Assembly: GCF_020400585.1 (NCBI RefSeq)
Contig: NZ_JAINVF010000007.1
Span: 186,001 to 250,000 of the forward strand
Length of the DNA: 64,000 bases
DNA from: Streptomyces sp. NK08204
Lineage (GTDB): Bacteria; Actinomycetota; Actinomycetes; Streptomycetales; Streptomycetaceae
Direction of reading: 5' to 3'
This document shows positions 44,409 to 54,240 of the stretch, in pieces. A model generated the notes under the pieces. It was not told where the DNA came from, made no database searches, and was given only the letters and a program-made list of their open reading frames with translations. Position 1 is the stretch's first letter. The number at the start of each line of letters is the position of its first letter. The translations under genes were made by a program, and so were the position numbers.

Positions 44409-44451
44409 AACGCCCGTCCGGAAGCTCCCCCGAGGCTTCTGGACGGGCGTT
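44409..44451 (-). terminator. Large hairpin in the afsR-afsS gap (terminator or afsS leader attenuator)
   Basis: AACGCCCGTCCGGAAGC (44409-44425) pairs with GCTTCTGGACGGGCGTT (44435-44451), 17 bp with one G-T pair and a 9-nt loop. It lies 35 nt upstream of the afsS start codon. It could end afsR transcripts or attenuate the afsS mRNA from its own promoter. Confidence 0.75.
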
Positions 44452-44543
44452 CGGAGCCGCACACTAACCGGTTGGGCTCCGGGTCGGACCATCTGCCCCC
44501 CGATGCGAAGGTCTGACGGGAACGAGCATGCCGGGAGGAGATA

Positions 44544-44557
44544 AACGAACGCTGAAC
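44544..44557 (-). promoter_or_regulatory. Candidate AfsR/PhoP box upstream of afsS
   Basis: On the minus strand GTTCAGC (44551-44557) is followed directly by GTTCGTT (44544-44550). SARP-type activators bind such short direct repeats, and in S. coelicolor AfsR and PhoP bind overlapping repeats at the afsS promoter. The -10 would fall near 44525. Inferred. Confidence 0.5.
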
Positions 44558-44588
44558 GTCCGCATTTCCTGGTGGAGAAGCGCCTTGG

Positions 44589-47546
44589 TCACCCTGCGGA
44601 CGCGAGGAGCGGTCGCACGGTGTCGGCCTCCGGCGCACCGCTTTGTTCGTAGAGGTTGAGCGCTTCGTGCCAGCAGGCTCTGGCCCGGTCCACCTGCCCC
44701 AGCTCACCCAGCGCCTGTCCCAGGAGTGTCAGGACGTTCCCTCGCATCCGGTCGCCGCCGATGCACCCCAAGGTGACTGCCAGTTCGGCGTGTTGGGCGG
44801 CCTGCGCCGGGCGATGCGCCGCGAGGTGCACCTGTGCGATCCGGAAGTTGGTCACCCCCTCCCACAGTCGCTGCCGGTGGTTGTTGAAGATGCTCAGGGC
44901 CTCGGAGAACTGGTCCAGTGCCTCGCTGGGACGTCCGGCCTGGGTCAGGGCCACTCCCAGCGCGAAGTGGCTGTTGGCGAGGCGCACGGAGCGCCCGATC
45001 TCGCTGTGTGCCGCTAGGCCGCGCTTCGCGATCTCGACCGCTTTGGCCGTATCACCCATCCCCAGGTACGCGCGTGACAGGTTGCCCAGGACGGTGGCTT
45101 CGAAGGGCCGGTTCCCCGCTGCCCTCAGACCTATGAGTGCCTGGTCGAACAAGGCCTTTCCCTCGGCGAACCGGCCCTGGTGCAGGCAGATGAGTCCCCG
45201 GTTGTTGGCCACCCAGCTGACCGCGGTGGCGTCCTGCGCGGTGCCGGCCAGTTCCATGGCGACGCGGGCTTCGTCCTCCGCATGCTCGATGCGGCCGGAG
45301 ACCAGGAGCACGTCGCTGAGTACCGTACGTGCCCTTCCCTCCGCCCGCTTGTCGCCCACGGCTCGGGTGGCCTCACAGGTGGCCCTGGCCGTCATCTCGT
45401 ACTGGTACGAGCTGGCCCCGGATTCGGTCAAGTCCTTGGCTGCCCAGAGGAGGTCGACAGCCCGCCGCAGTCTCCTTGTTCCCGCCGCCTGCCGCACGCA
45501 GGCCAGCAGCGGCCCCGCCTCCGTGTACAACCAGTCGAGGGCCGCCGCCCCGTCGACGAAGCGAAGCCCCGGATAGTGCGTGGGCTCCAGATCGTCGATC
45601 AGTCGGTCCCGGGGCTGCTCGATCGCGTACACCTGCGCAGTCGTCGCCAAATAGAAGTCCAGCAACCGCGACATGGCAGCCTCCCGCTCGCTCGGCGGCT
45701 GTTCGTCCCGCTCCGCGCATGCGCGCGCGTAGAGCCGGACCAGGTCGTGGAAGCGGTAGCGGCCAGGCGCGGCCGACTCCAGCAGTGACGTGTCGACGAG
45801 GGACTCCAGCAGGTCCTCCGTCTGCTCCGGCGGGAGGTCAAGGACCGCCGCGGCGGCGGCCAGGGACATGTCCGGGCCGTCGGCCAGGCCCAGCAGTCTG
45901 AACGCCCGCGCCTGGGCGGGCTCCAGTTGGCCGTAGCCCAGTTCGAAGGTCGCCTTGACCGCCAGGTCCCCGGCCTGCAGCTCGTCGAGCCGGCGCCGCT
46001 CGTCCGCCAGCTTCGCCGCGAGGACCGACACCGTCCAGGTGCGGCGGGCCGCCAGGCGGGATGCCGCGATGCGGATGGCCAGGGGGAGGAAACCGCAGGC
46101 CGCGACGACGTCCAGCGCGGCCTCGCGCTCCGAGGCCACCCGCTCCACGCCGACGATCTTCGTGAACAACGCCAGCGCCTCGTCAGGCGACATCACGTCC
46201 AGGTCCACCAGGTGGGCCCCGGCCAGGTCCACCATCCGTATCCGCGACGTGACCAGCGCCGCGCAGCCCTCCGTGCCGGGCAGCAGGGGGCGTACCTGGG
46301 CCGCGTCCTTCGCGTTGTCCAGGAGTACGAGCACCCGGCGGCCGTCCAGGACCGAGCGGTACAGCGCCGCCCGTTCCTCCAGGGAGTCCGGGATCGCGGA
46401 GTCCGCCGTGCCCAGGGCGCGCAGGAAGGAGCCCAGGACCGTTTCCGGTTCCGCGGCGCGGTGGCCGGCGCCCTGGAGGTCCACGTACAGCTGGCCGTCC
46501 GGGAACGCCGGGCGGGCGCGGTGGGCCACGTGCACCGCCAGCGTCGTCTTGCCCACGCCGCCGATACCGGCCAGCGCCGAGACGGCCATCACCCGGCCCT
46601 CCGCCTCCGACGCCGAGGCCAGTACGTCGCTCAGCTCGCTCACGAAAGCGGCCCGGCCCGTGAAGTCGGGGACCGACGCGGGCAGCTGTGCCGGGCGGAC
46701 CGGGACGACGGACGGCTCCGTCACCGGTGCCGAGGGCTCGGCCAGAGCCGGGTCGGCCTGCAGGATGCGCTGTTGCAGTTCACGGAGGCCGGGGCGAGGA
46801 TCCACGCCCAGTTCGTCGGCCAGCAGGCGGCGCGTGTCGGCGTACACCGCCAGGGCCTCCGCCTGCCGGCCGCTGCGGTACAGCGCCAGCATCAGCAGTT
46901 CGCGCAGGCGCTCGCGCAGGGGGTGCGCGGCCGTCAGGGCCGTCAGCTCCGACACCGCCTCGGCATGGCAGCCCTGCTCGAGGTCCAGGTCCAGGCGGGA
47001 CTCGAGCAGTACCAGGCGCCACTCCTCCAGCCTGGCCCGCTGCCCCTCCGCGTACGGGCCGGGGACGCCGGCCAGCGGCTCACCGTCCCACAGGGCCAGT
47101 GCCCGGTTCAGGGTCCGGCGGGCGTGGGCGAGGTCGCCGTTGCTCCGCGCCTTCTCCGCCTCGGCCGCCAGTCCCTGCGCCGCCGCGAGGTCCAGGGCGC
47201 CCTCACGCAGGCCGCGTACCGCGTAGCCGCCCGACTCGCTGACCAGAACTCCGGGGTCCAGGACCTTCCGCAGCCGGGACGCGTACGTGCGCAACGCCGC
47301 CAGTGCCTGCGAGGGAGGCTCGGTGCCCCACAGTGCGTCGATCAGCTCCGCGGCCGTCGCCGTACGGCCCTCGCGCAGCAGCAGGGCTGCCAGCAGGGCG
47401 CGCTGCTGAGGGGAGCCCGTGCTGAGCGGCGCCTCGCCGCGCCAGGCCCGCACCGGACCGAGCACGCTGAAGCGCAACGCCGCCGGCTCCGCGATGGTCA
47501 CGGAGTCGGCGCGCCGCTGCTCCGGCACTCGCGGCCCACCGTCCAT
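44589..47546 (-). CDS. afsR: SARP-type ATPase regulator AfsR
   Basis: A 985-residue pleiotropic activator. The N-terminal OmpR-like winged helix (about 25-100, LRFSVLGPVRAWRG) and BTAD domain (about 105-250, LALWDGEPLAGVPGPYAEGQ) form the SARP module. NB-ARC follows with Walker A GIGGVGKTT (about residue 330) and VLVLLDNAKDAAQ. The C-terminal ~330 residues are TPR repeats. AfsK phosphorylates AfsR, which then binds the afsS promoter. The ATG follows AGGGGGACG. The domain set and near-normal length match S. coelicolor AfsR. Confidence 0.96.
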   Translation of the reverse strand: MDGGPRVPEQRRADSVTIAEPAALRFSVLGPVRAWRGEAPLSTGSPQQRALLAALLLREGRTATAAELIDALWGTEPPSQALAALRTYASRLRKVLDPGVLVSESGGYAVRGLREGALDLAAAQGLAAEAEKARSNGDLAHARRTLNRALALWDGEPLAGVPGPYAEGQRARLEEWRLVLLESRLDLDLEQGCHAEAVSELTALTAAHPLRERLRELLMLALYRSGRQAEALAVYADTRRLLADELGVDPRPGLRELQQRILQADPALAEPSAPVTEPSVVPVRPAQLPASVPDFTGRAAFVSELSDVLASASEAEGRVMAVSALAGIGGVGKTTLAVHVAHRARPAFPDGQLYVDLQGAGHRAAEPETVLGSFLRALGTADSAIPDSLEERAALYRSVLDGRRVLVLLDNAKDAAQVRPLLPGTEGCAALVTSRIRMVDLAGAHLVDLDVMSPDEALALFTKIVGVERVASEREAALDVVAACGFLPLAIRIAASRLAARRTWTVSVLAAKLADERRRLDELQAGDLAVKATFELGYGQLEPAQARAFRLLGLADGPDMSLAAAAAVLDLPPEQTEDLLESLVDTSLLESAAPGRYRFHDLVRLYARACAERDEQPPSEREAAMSRLLDFYLATTAQVYAIEQPRDRLIDDLEPTHYPGLRFVDGAAALDWLYTEAGPLLACVRQAAGTRRLRRAVDLLWAAKDLTESGASSYQYEMTARATCEATRAVGDKRAEGRARTVLSDVLLVSGRIEHAEDEARVAMELAGTAQDATAVSWVANNRGLICLHQGRFAEGKALFDQALIGLRAAGNRPFEATVLGNLSRAYLGMGDTAKAVEIAKRGLAAHSEIGRSVRLANSHFALGVALTQAGRPSEALDQFSEALSIFNNHRQRLWEGVTNFRIAQVHLAAHRPAQAAQHAELAVTLGCIGGDRMRGNVLTLLGQALGELGQVDRARACWHEALNLYEQSGAPEADTVRPLLASAG

Positions 47547-47757
47547 GGGTTCGTCCCCCTAGGCACTCGAACAACTCCGCCAGTTTGCCTTGTTCCGGGC
47601 GGTTGCGTCAGCCGTGCGAGACGCCGATCACATATGGGCGCGCCTTGGTCCACAAGGCCCTCACACGGTCTTCGCACGGCGGCCGCCCAGGAGGGGCGGG
47701 GACAGTAGTTGACGAGTCGTCACGGCACGGCTGTTCGTCAAGCGGCAGGGAACCCAT
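47547..47757. other. afsR upstream region
   Basis: About 210 bp that should contain the leftward afsR promoter. No confident -35/-10 pair was found. The right part merges into the aldehyde dehydrogenase remnant. Confidence 0.4.
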
Positions 47758-47850
47758 GGGGAGGTGCCGTTCGGTGGGTTCGAGAAGAGCGGGGTGGGGC
47801 GCGACGTCGGGTCGTACGCCCTGCACGCGTACAGCGCGCTTCGGGTGCCT
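47758..47850 (+). pseudogene. Aldehyde dehydrogenase C-terminal remnant
   Basis: One plus-strand frame reads GEVPFGGFEKSGVGRDVG, then SYALHAYSALRV, matching the C-terminal end of aldehyde dehydrogenases (typical E-x-P-F/H-G-G-x-K-x-S-G). Only ~30 residues remain and the upstream sequence in this frame shows no similarity. A dead fragment. Confidence 0.75.
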
Positions 47851-47878
47851 GCCCCGGCCGGGGAGGGCCGGCGCCCTC

Positions 47879-49093
47879 TCAGGGCTGGTTGTGCGGGCTG
47901 ATCCAGGCGATCTCGCGCCTGCGCAGGAACCAGTCGGCGCTGCCCGACGGCCGCTTGGCCCCGTAAGAGCCGGCGAACGGGTCGTTGTGCACCGCCTCGG
48001 CCGGGACCCCGGTCTGGCGCAGGGCGGTCCGGACCGCGGCGACCATGGGGCCCGGGCCGGCGACGAACACCTGCACGTGCTGCACTCCGGCCGCGACGGC
48101 GCACGCGGCGACCTCACGCAGCAGGCGTTCGTGGCCGTCCTGGGAGCCGCCGGCGCGTGGGGCGAGGGCGACGCCGACGTCCAGCCAGTGGTGTTTGTCG
48201 GCCAGGGCGGTGAGGTCGTCCCAGTCGTAGAGGTCCCGCTCTGTGCGTGCGCCCACGAGCAGTTGGACCGGGGGCGGTTCGAGCTGGAGGGCCAGGTCCT
48301 CGATGAGCGCCTTGATCTGTGCCCAGCCGGTGCCGCCCGCCACGCAGAGCAGCCCGCCGCCCGGGGTGGCGGGCACGCCGAGCGTGCCCATCGGCGGTCC
48401 CAGGCGCACCACGTCGCCGACCTGTACGAGGTCGACCAGCGCGGGGCTGAGCGCGCCGTCCCGTACGCGGCGGACATGCAGCTCCAAGGTGTTGTCCAGC
48501 CGTGGCGCGTTGGCGATCGAGTAGGGCCGCCAGACCTGCGGGGCCTGGCTCGTGGTCAGGCTCAGGTACTGGCCGCTCCGGTAGGGGTAGGGCATGCGGG
48601 GGCGCAGCGTCAGCACGGCGACGTCGGCTGTGCGCGGCTCGTGGCGCACGACGTCGGCGTCCCAGTAGTCGGGCAGTTCCTTCGCGTCGGCCTCGGCCGC
48701 CGCGTCGATCATGACCGTGCTGATGACGGAGTAGGCGGCGAGCCAGGTGTCCTGGATCTCCTCCGACCACTGGTCGCCGGAGAAGGTCTTCAGTGTGGCG
48801 ATCAGGCTCATGCCCACCGCGGGGTAGTGCTCGGGTCGTGCTCCGAACTTGCGGTGGTCGAAGCCGAGTTGCCGCAGATAGGCGACCAGCGCGTCGGTGT
48901 CGTGCGCATGGGCCGCCGCGTGTCCGAGGGCCAGCAGCAGTCGGTCGCGCTGTTCGTCCATGCGCTCGGGGAACATCGACCGGATGCCTGGGTGTGCGGC
49001 AAACAGATGTGCGTAGAAGAAGCGGGACGCCTGTTCTGCCCGGCGCTCAACTATGGCGAAACTCTGCTTGAGAAGGTCAGAATCGAAGGACAC
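47879..49093 (-). CDS. Flavohemoprotein-like globin-reductase
   Basis: A 404-residue fusion. Residues ~1-140 are globin (FPERMDEQRDRLLLALGHAA, then LRQLGFDHRKFGARPEHYPAVG with the proximal-His region). Residues ~150-400 are a ferredoxin-NADP-reductase module with FAD motif WRPYSIANAP and NAD motif LLCVAGGTGWAQIKAL. Flavohemoproteins convert NO plus O2 to nitrate. The start is GTG with TAGAAT about 8 nt upstream and no ribosome-binding site, suggesting a near-leaderless transcript. It is one of several Streptomyces paralogues, so a role in NO defence is likely but not certain. Confidence 0.9.
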   Translation of the reverse strand: MSFDSDLLKQSFAIVERRAEQASRFFYAHLFAAHPGIRSMFPERMDEQRDRLLLALGHAAAHAHDTDALVAYLRQLGFDHRKFGARPEHYPAVGMSLIATLKTFSGDQWSEEIQDTWLAAYSVISTVMIDAAAEADAKELPDYWDADVVRHEPRTADVAVLTLRPRMPYPYRSGQYLSLTTSQAPQVWRPYSIANAPRLDNTLELHVRRVRDGALSPALVDLVQVGDVVRLGPPMGTLGVPATPGGGLLCVAGGTGWAQIKALIEDLALQLEPPPVQLLVGARTERDLYDWDDLTALADKHHWLDVGVALAPRAGGSQDGHERLLREVAACAVAAGVQHVQVFVAGPGPMVAAVRTALRQTGVPAEAVHNDPFAGSYGAKRPSGSADWFLRRREIAWISPHNQP

Positions 49094-49166
49094 TGGCCGA
49101 TTCTAGGCCCGCATTTCACAATAACCGCATGTTTTCTGCACGCTGCGGTGGCGTGTCGCGTGGGGG

Positions 49167-50555
49167 TCAGGGCCGACCCGGGCCCAGGAAAACGGGGTTG
49201 GTGAAGGCGGCCAGCGGGCCTGGCAGGGCTGTGACGGCCGGGTCGTGACGGACCTCGGCGCGTACGTACGCCGAGGACACGGCAGTTGTACGCCACTGGG
49301 CCGAACCGACGCCGGAAACAGGCATGTTGCCGCTCGTGAAGAGCGTGCCCCGGTCGGTGACGAAGCGGATCGTGCAGCGCGGCGCCCCCGTCACCGCCAG
49401 GTGGACCGTCACCGGCATGTCGTCCGGCACCTCCAACCACTCGCCGGCAACCGCCTGTTGCCCGGACTCGGCCGTCGCGTCGAAGTCGAGCCGTACGTAA
49501 GGGGATTCGGCCACGTACGAATGGCCGGCGCGCAGGCCGTCCTGGATCGCCTCCCGGGTCAGATCGTCGGCGAGGACGACCGTCTGGGGCAGGCCGACCT
49601 TGTCCGGGGCGCGGTGGGCGTCGCTGCCGCCCATCGCCGGCAGCCACGCCCGCCGCTCACGTGCCGAGGTGGCGAGCCCCGCATCCCAGGCGGCCAGGGC
49701 CACTTCGTCGTCGGGCGTGTACGGCCCGTTCCACACCTCGACCGCGTCCGCCTCCGCGAACCCGAACTTCCAGGCGCATCCGAGGCACGTGGCGTACGGA
49801 TGCGCCGGTACGACCAGCCCCCCGGCGCGGCGGATCTCCCGGGCGAAGTGCGCCCAGCGGTTGTCCCGGGCCCGGTAGCGCCAGTCGACGAACGTGCCGG
49901 GGTCGGTCCCGAGGGCCAGCACATGGCCGTTGCGCGTGGTGACCTCCTCGCCGAGCAGGACGAGCAGGTCGTCGCCCGCCACGTCGGCCCAATGGGCGTG
50001 GGAGGACGTCGTGTTGTGCTCGGAGCTGTTGATGAAGTCCAGTCCGGCAGCGCGGGCCAGCGTCGCGATCTCGGCCGGGGTGCGCCGGCCGTCGGAGTGC
50101 CAGGAGTGCAGGTGACAGTCCCCCCGGTACCAGTTCCGCCCCCGGCCCGCAGCCCGCGCGGGCGGATACACCGGCCGCGGGGTCCTGCCGGGCTCCCCTT
50201 CGGTGAGCGTCACCGTCAGCTCGTACGCCAGGCCCTGCGGGGCGACGGTGTAGGGACCGAGCGCGATGTGCCAGGTCCCCGGGCTGAGCGGGCCCGGCAG
50301 ATAACCGGGGGTGGCGTCGTCGGCCCGGACGAAGAACTCCGTCCGGGCCCCGCCCGACCATCCCCGAAAACCCGACTCGAGACCGCGTTCGTCGAAGAGA
50401 CCGATGTCGAGCGCGTTGCCGGGGGTGCCGCGCGGCACCGAGGGCCGGTCGTAGGCGTAGGCGACGTGCAACTCCCGGGTGCCGGGCGGTACTGCCACGG
50501 GCACGTAGACACAGTCCGGCGCGCCCGGAGCGAGAGTGCCGCGCAGGGTCGTCAC
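49167..50555 (-). CDS. CehA/McbA-type PHP-domain metallohydrolase
   Basis: A 462-residue protein. The first ~190 residues are a beta-sandwich-like region. The PHP domain follows with metal motifs GDCHLHSWHSDGRRTPAEIA, INSSEHNT, EVTTRNGHVLALG, VPAHPYA and GGSDAHRAP. Members cleave phosphoester or ester bonds; carbaryl hydrolase CehA is a relative. TACCCT (50562-50567, minus strand) lies 6 nt before the GTG, a leaderless arrangement. The natural substrate is unknown. Confidence 0.88.
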   Translation of the reverse strand: MTTLRGTLAPGAPDCVYVPVAVPPGTRELHVAYAYDRPSVPRGTPGNALDIGLFDERGLESGFRGWSGGARTEFFVRADDATPGYLPGPLSPGTWHIALGPYTVAPQGLAYELTVTLTEGEPGRTPRPVYPPARAAGRGRNWYRGDCHLHSWHSDGRRTPAEIATLARAAGLDFINSSEHNTTSSHAHWADVAGDDLLVLLGEEVTTRNGHVLALGTDPGTFVDWRYRARDNRWAHFAREIRRAGGLVVPAHPYATCLGCAWKFGFAEADAVEVWNGPYTPDDEVALAAWDAGLATSARERRAWLPAMGGSDAHRAPDKVGLPQTVVLADDLTREAIQDGLRAGHSYVAESPYVRLDFDATAESGQQAVAGEWLEVPDDMPVTVHLAVTGAPRCTIRFVTDRGTLFTSGNMPVSGVGSAQWRTTAVSSAYVRAEVRHDPAVTALPGPLAAFTNPVFLGPGRP

Positions 50556-50614
50556 ACGTCCAGGGTAGATACGGGGCAGGCGCGGGGCCACGGCGAAATC
50601 CCGACCGGTCGGTA

Positions 50615-50643
50615 TCGACAGACGGGACGGCAGCCGGTACAGA
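50615..50643 (+). promoter_or_regulatory. Promoter giving a leaderless transcript of the F420 oxidoreductase gene
   Basis: TCGACA (50615-50620), a 17-bp spacer and TACAGA (50638-50643) resemble a vegetative promoter. The ATG begins 7 nt after the -10 hexamer, at the expected transcription start. Confidence 0.55.
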
Positions 50644-50649
50644 TGACCC

Positions 50650-51543
50650 ATGCGCATCGCCGTCACGATCTTCCTCACCGATGAGACCGTCACCCCCACC
50701 CGGCTCGCACGGGAGCTGGAAACGCGCGGCTTCGCGGGGCTGTACCTGCCGGAGCACACCCACATCCCCGTCGAACGGACCACCCCGTATCCGGCCGGCG
50801 GCGAGCTGCCGCGCGAGTACGGCCGTACGCTCGACCCCTTCGTCGCGCTCGGGCAGGCGGCGGCCGTGACCGAGCGGCTGGGGCTCGGCACCGGAATCAC
50901 CTTGGTGGCCCAGCACGACCCGATCGACCTCGCCAAGCAGGCGGCGACCCTGGACCATCTCTCCGGCGGGCGCTTCACCCTCGGCGTCGGCTTCGGCTGG
51001 AACGTGGAGGAAGCCGCCGACCACGGCGTTCAGTGGCGCACCCGGCGGGCGCTGGTCCGTGACCGCATGGCCCTGATGCGGGCGCTGTGGTCGGAGGAAC
51101 CGACCGGGCACGAGGGCGAGTTCGGGAGTGTGCGACCGAGCCTCGCGTTCCCCAAGCCGGTGCGCGAGCCGCGCGGACCGGTCGTCGGCCCGCGCATCCT
51201 GGTCGGCGGGGCCGCCGGGCCCGGGCTGTTCGCGCACATCGCCGAGTACGCCGACGGCTGGCTGCCGATCGGCGGACGCGGGCTGTCCGAGTCGCTGCCC
51301 GTGCTGCGCTCGGTGTGGGCGGACGCGGGCCGCGACCCGGCCACCCTCCAGTGCGTCCCGTACGCCGTCCACCCCACCCCCGGCAAGCTCGCCCACTACG
51401 CCGACCTGGGGATCGAGGAGGTCGTGGTCCAGCTGCCGCCCGCGGGGGAGGCGGAGGTACTGCGCGCGCTGGACGCGTACGCGAGCCTTCTCCAGCCCTC
51501 GTCCCAACCCCTCGTCAGCCCCTCGTCAGCCCCTCGTCCTTGA
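50650..51543 (+). CDS. LLM-class F420-dependent oxidoreductase
   Basis: A 297-residue luciferase-like (alpha/beta)8 barrel protein. GFAGLYLPEHTHIPV, LGTGITLVAQHDPIDLAKQAATLD in pieces, GRFTLGVGFGWNVEE and HIAEYADGWLPIG are typical of actinobacterial F420-dependent LLM proteins. It would use reduced F420 made through the FO synthase encoded 24 bp downstream. The substrate is unknown. The last ~15 residues are Ser/Pro-rich and vary in the family. Confidence 0.9.
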   Translation: MRIAVTIFLTDETVTPTRLARELETRGFAGLYLPEHTHIPVERTTPYPAGGELPREYGRTLDPFVALGQAAAVTERLGLGTGITLVAQHDPIDLAKQAATLDHLSGGRFTLGVGFGWNVEEAADHGVQWRTRRALVRDRMALMRALWSEEPTGHEGEFGSVRPSLAFPKPVREPRGPVVGPRILVGGAAGPGLFAHIAEYADGWLPIGGRGLSESLPVLRSVWADAGRDPATLQCVPYAVHPTPGKLAHYADLGIEEVVVQLPPAGEAEVLRALDAYASLLQPSSQPLVSPSSAPRP

Positions 51544-51567
51544 TCGGCGCGAACGTATCCTCGAAGG

Positions 51568-54156
51568 ATGACGACTTCCGCGACCTCCGGAACCGGCGGA
51601 CCCACCGAGAACTCCATGCGTCGCGCCCTCAAACGCGCCCGCGACGGCGTCGCCCTCGACGTCGCCGAGACGGCGGTACTGCTCCAGGCCCGTGGCGAGG
51701 CCCTCACCGACCTCGCCGCGTCGGCCGCCCGGGTACGGGACGCGGGCCTCGAACAAGCGGGCCGTCCGGGTGTCATCACCTACTCGAAGAGCGTCTTCAT
51801 CCCCCTGACCCGGCTGTGCCGGGACAAGTGCCACTACTGCACGTTCGTCACCGTCCCCGGCAAGCTGCGCCGGGCGGGCCACGGAATGTTCATGTCCCCG
51901 GACGAGGTGCTGGACATCGCCCGCAAGGGCGCCGCCCTCGGCTGCAAGGAAGCCCTGATCACCCTCGGCGACAAGCCCGAGGACCGCTGGCCGCAGGCGC
52001 GCGAATGGCTCGACGCGCACGGCTACGACGACACCATCGCCTACGTCCGCGCGATCTCCGTCCGCATCCTGGAGGAGACCGGGCTCCTGCCCCACCTCAA
52101 CCCCGGCGTGATGACCTGGACGGACTTCCAGCGTCTGAAGCCCGTCGCCCCCTCCATGGGCATGATGCTGGAGACGACCGCGACGCGGCTGTGGTCCGAG
52201 CCCGGCGGCCCGCACCACGGCTCCCCGGACAAGGAACCGGCCGTACGCCTGCGCGTCCTGGAAGACGCCGGCCGCTCCTCGGTCCCCTTCACCTCCGGCC
52301 TGCTCATCGGCATCGGCGAGACGTACGAGGAGCGTGCGGAGTCCCTCTTCGCCCTCCGCAAGGTCTCCCGGGCCTACCACGGCATCCAGGAGCTGATCAT
52401 CCAGAACTTCCGCGCCAAGCCGGACACGGCGATGCGCGGCATGCCGGATGCCGAACTGGACGACCTGGTCGCCACGGTGGCCGTCGCCCGCCACATCATG
52501 GGCCCCTCCGCCTGCCTCCAGGCCCCGCCGAACCTGGTCGACAGCGAGTACGAGCGGCTGATCGGCGCCGGCATCGACGACTGGGGCGGGGTCTCCCCGC
52601 TGACCATCGACCACGTCAACCCCGAGCGCCCCTGGCCGCAGATCGAGGAGCTGGCCGAGCGGTCCGCGGCGGCCGGCTTCGAGCTGCGTGAACGCCTGTG
52701 CGTGTACCCGGAGTTCGTCCGCCGCGGCGAGCCGTGGCTGGACCCGCGGCTGCGCCCGCACGTGAGCGCGCTGGCCGACCCGGAGACCGGCCTGGCCCTG
52801 CCGGACGCGGTGGTCGAGGGCCGCCCGTGGCAGGAGCCGGAGGAGGCGTTCGTACCGACCGGCCGTACCGACCTGCACCGCACGATCGACACCGAGGGCC
52901 GCACCGCCGACCGCCGCGACGACTTCGACGAGGTGTACGGCGACTGGGAGGCGCTGCGCGAGGCGGCGGCCCCCGGCATGGCACCGGAGCGCATCGACAC
53001 GGACGTCCGCCAGGCCCTGCGCACGGCGGCCGACGACCCGACCCGCCTGACGGACGCCGAGGCGCTGGCCCTGCTGCACGCGGACGGCCCGGCGCTGGAC
53101 GCCCTGTGCCGGGTCGCGGACGACGTGCGCAGGTCGGCCGTGGGCGACGACGTGACGTACATCGTCACCCGCAACATCAACTTCACCAACGTCTGCTACA
53201 CCGGCTGCCGCTTCTGCGCCTTCGCGCAGCGCAGGACGGACGCCGACGCGTACACGCTGTCGCTGGAGCAGGTCGCGGACCGCGCCCAGCAGGCCTGGGA
53301 CGTGGGCGCGGTCGAGGTGTGCATGCAGGGCGGCATCCATCCCGACCTGCCGGGGACGGCGTACTTCGACATCGCGAAGGCGGTGAAGGAGCGGGTGCCC
53401 GGGATGCACGTGCACGCGTTCTCCCCGATGGAGGTGGTCAACGGCGCGACCAGGACGGGCATGTCCGTCCGCGAGTGGCTGGCGGCGGCGAAGGAAGCGG
53501 GCCTGGACACCATTCCCGGTACGGCGGCGGAGATCCTGGACGACGAGGTCCGCTGGGTGCTGACCAAGGGCAAGCTGCCCACGGCGACCTGGATCGAGGT
53601 GGTCACGACCGCCCACGAGCTGGGCATCCGCTCGTCCTCCACGATGATGTACGGGCACGTCGACCAGCCCCGCCACTGGCTGGGCCACCTGCGCACGCTG
53701 GCTCGCATCCAGCGGGAGACGGGCGGCTTCACGGAGTTCGTGACACTCCCCTTCATCCATACGAACGCGCCGGTGTACCTGGCGGGCATCGCCCGGCCGG
53801 GACCGACGACGAGGGACAACCGCGCCGTGACGGCGATGGCCCGCCTCCTCCTCCACCCCTGGATCCCCAACATCCAGACAAGCTGGGTCAAGCTGGGCAC
53901 AGAGGGTGCGGCGGAGATGCTCCGCTCGGGGGCGAACGACCTGGGCGGCACGCTGATGGAGGAGACGATCTCCCGCATGGCGGGCTCGTCCTACGGCTCG
54001 TACAAGTCGGTGCGGGACCTGGTGGCGGTCGCGGAGGCGGCCGGCCGCCCGGCGAAGCCGCGGACGACCCTGTACGGAGAGGTGCCGCAGGAGCGGCAGC
54101 GGGCGGCGGAGGCCTCCGACGGGCACCTGCCGGAGCTGCTGCCGGTGCTGGACTGA
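51568..54156 (+). CDS. fbiC: FO synthase (bifunctional CofG-CofH radical SAM enzyme)
   Basis: An 862-residue fusion of two radical-SAM halves. The N-terminal half has CRDKCHYC (first Cys about residue 83) and the C-terminal half CYTGCRFC (about 543), each binding a 4Fe-4S cluster. It makes the deazaflavin FO from tyrosine and 5-amino-6-ribitylaminouracil, the chromophore of coenzyme F420. TATCCT (51556-51561) lies 6 nt before the ATG, so the mRNA may be leaderless. The length is normal for FbiC. Confidence 0.96.
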   Translation: MTTSATSGTGGPTENSMRRALKRARDGVALDVAETAVLLQARGEALTDLAASAARVRDAGLEQAGRPGVITYSKSVFIPLTRLCRDKCHYCTFVTVPGKLRRAGHGMFMSPDEVLDIARKGAALGCKEALITLGDKPEDRWPQAREWLDAHGYDDTIAYVRAISVRILEETGLLPHLNPGVMTWTDFQRLKPVAPSMGMMLETTATRLWSEPGGPHHGSPDKEPAVRLRVLEDAGRSSVPFTSGLLIGIGETYEERAESLFALRKVSRAYHGIQELIIQNFRAKPDTAMRGMPDAELDDLVATVAVARHIMGPSACLQAPPNLVDSEYERLIGAGIDDWGGVSPLTIDHVNPERPWPQIEELAERSAAAGFELRERLCVYPEFVRRGEPWLDPRLRPHVSALADPETGLALPDAVVEGRPWQEPEEAFVPTGRTDLHRTIDTEGRTADRRDDFDEVYGDWEALREAAAPGMAPERIDTDVRQALRTAADDPTRLTDAEALALLHADGPALDALCRVADDVRRSAVGDDVTYIVTRNINFTNVCYTGCRFCAFAQRRTDADAYTLSLEQVADRAQQAWDVGAVEVCMQGGIHPDLPGTAYFDIAKAVKERVPGMHVHAFSPMEVVNGATRTGMSVREWLAAAKEAGLDTIPGTAAEILDDEVRWVLTKGKLPTATWIEVVTTAHELGIRSSSTMMYGHVDQPRHWLGHLRTLARIQRETGGFTEFVTLPFIHTNAPVYLAGIARPGPTTRDNRAVTAMARLLLHPWIPNIQTSWVKLGTEGAAEMLRSGANDLGGTLMEETISRMAGSSYGSYKSVRDLVAVAEAAGRPAKPRTTLYGEVPQERQRAAEASDGHLPELLPVLD

Positions 54157-54240
54157 GGTCCTGGCCCGAACGCGGACTGAGTACGATGATCCGACCCCTG
54201 TGCTGAGGAGGGGGACCCGTAGCGGAGGAGATGCGTACCC

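Noticed and set aside
45927..47708. 593-codon plus-strand frame opposite afsR
   Set aside because: Gln/Arg/Val-rich shadow of AfsR without recognisable domains.
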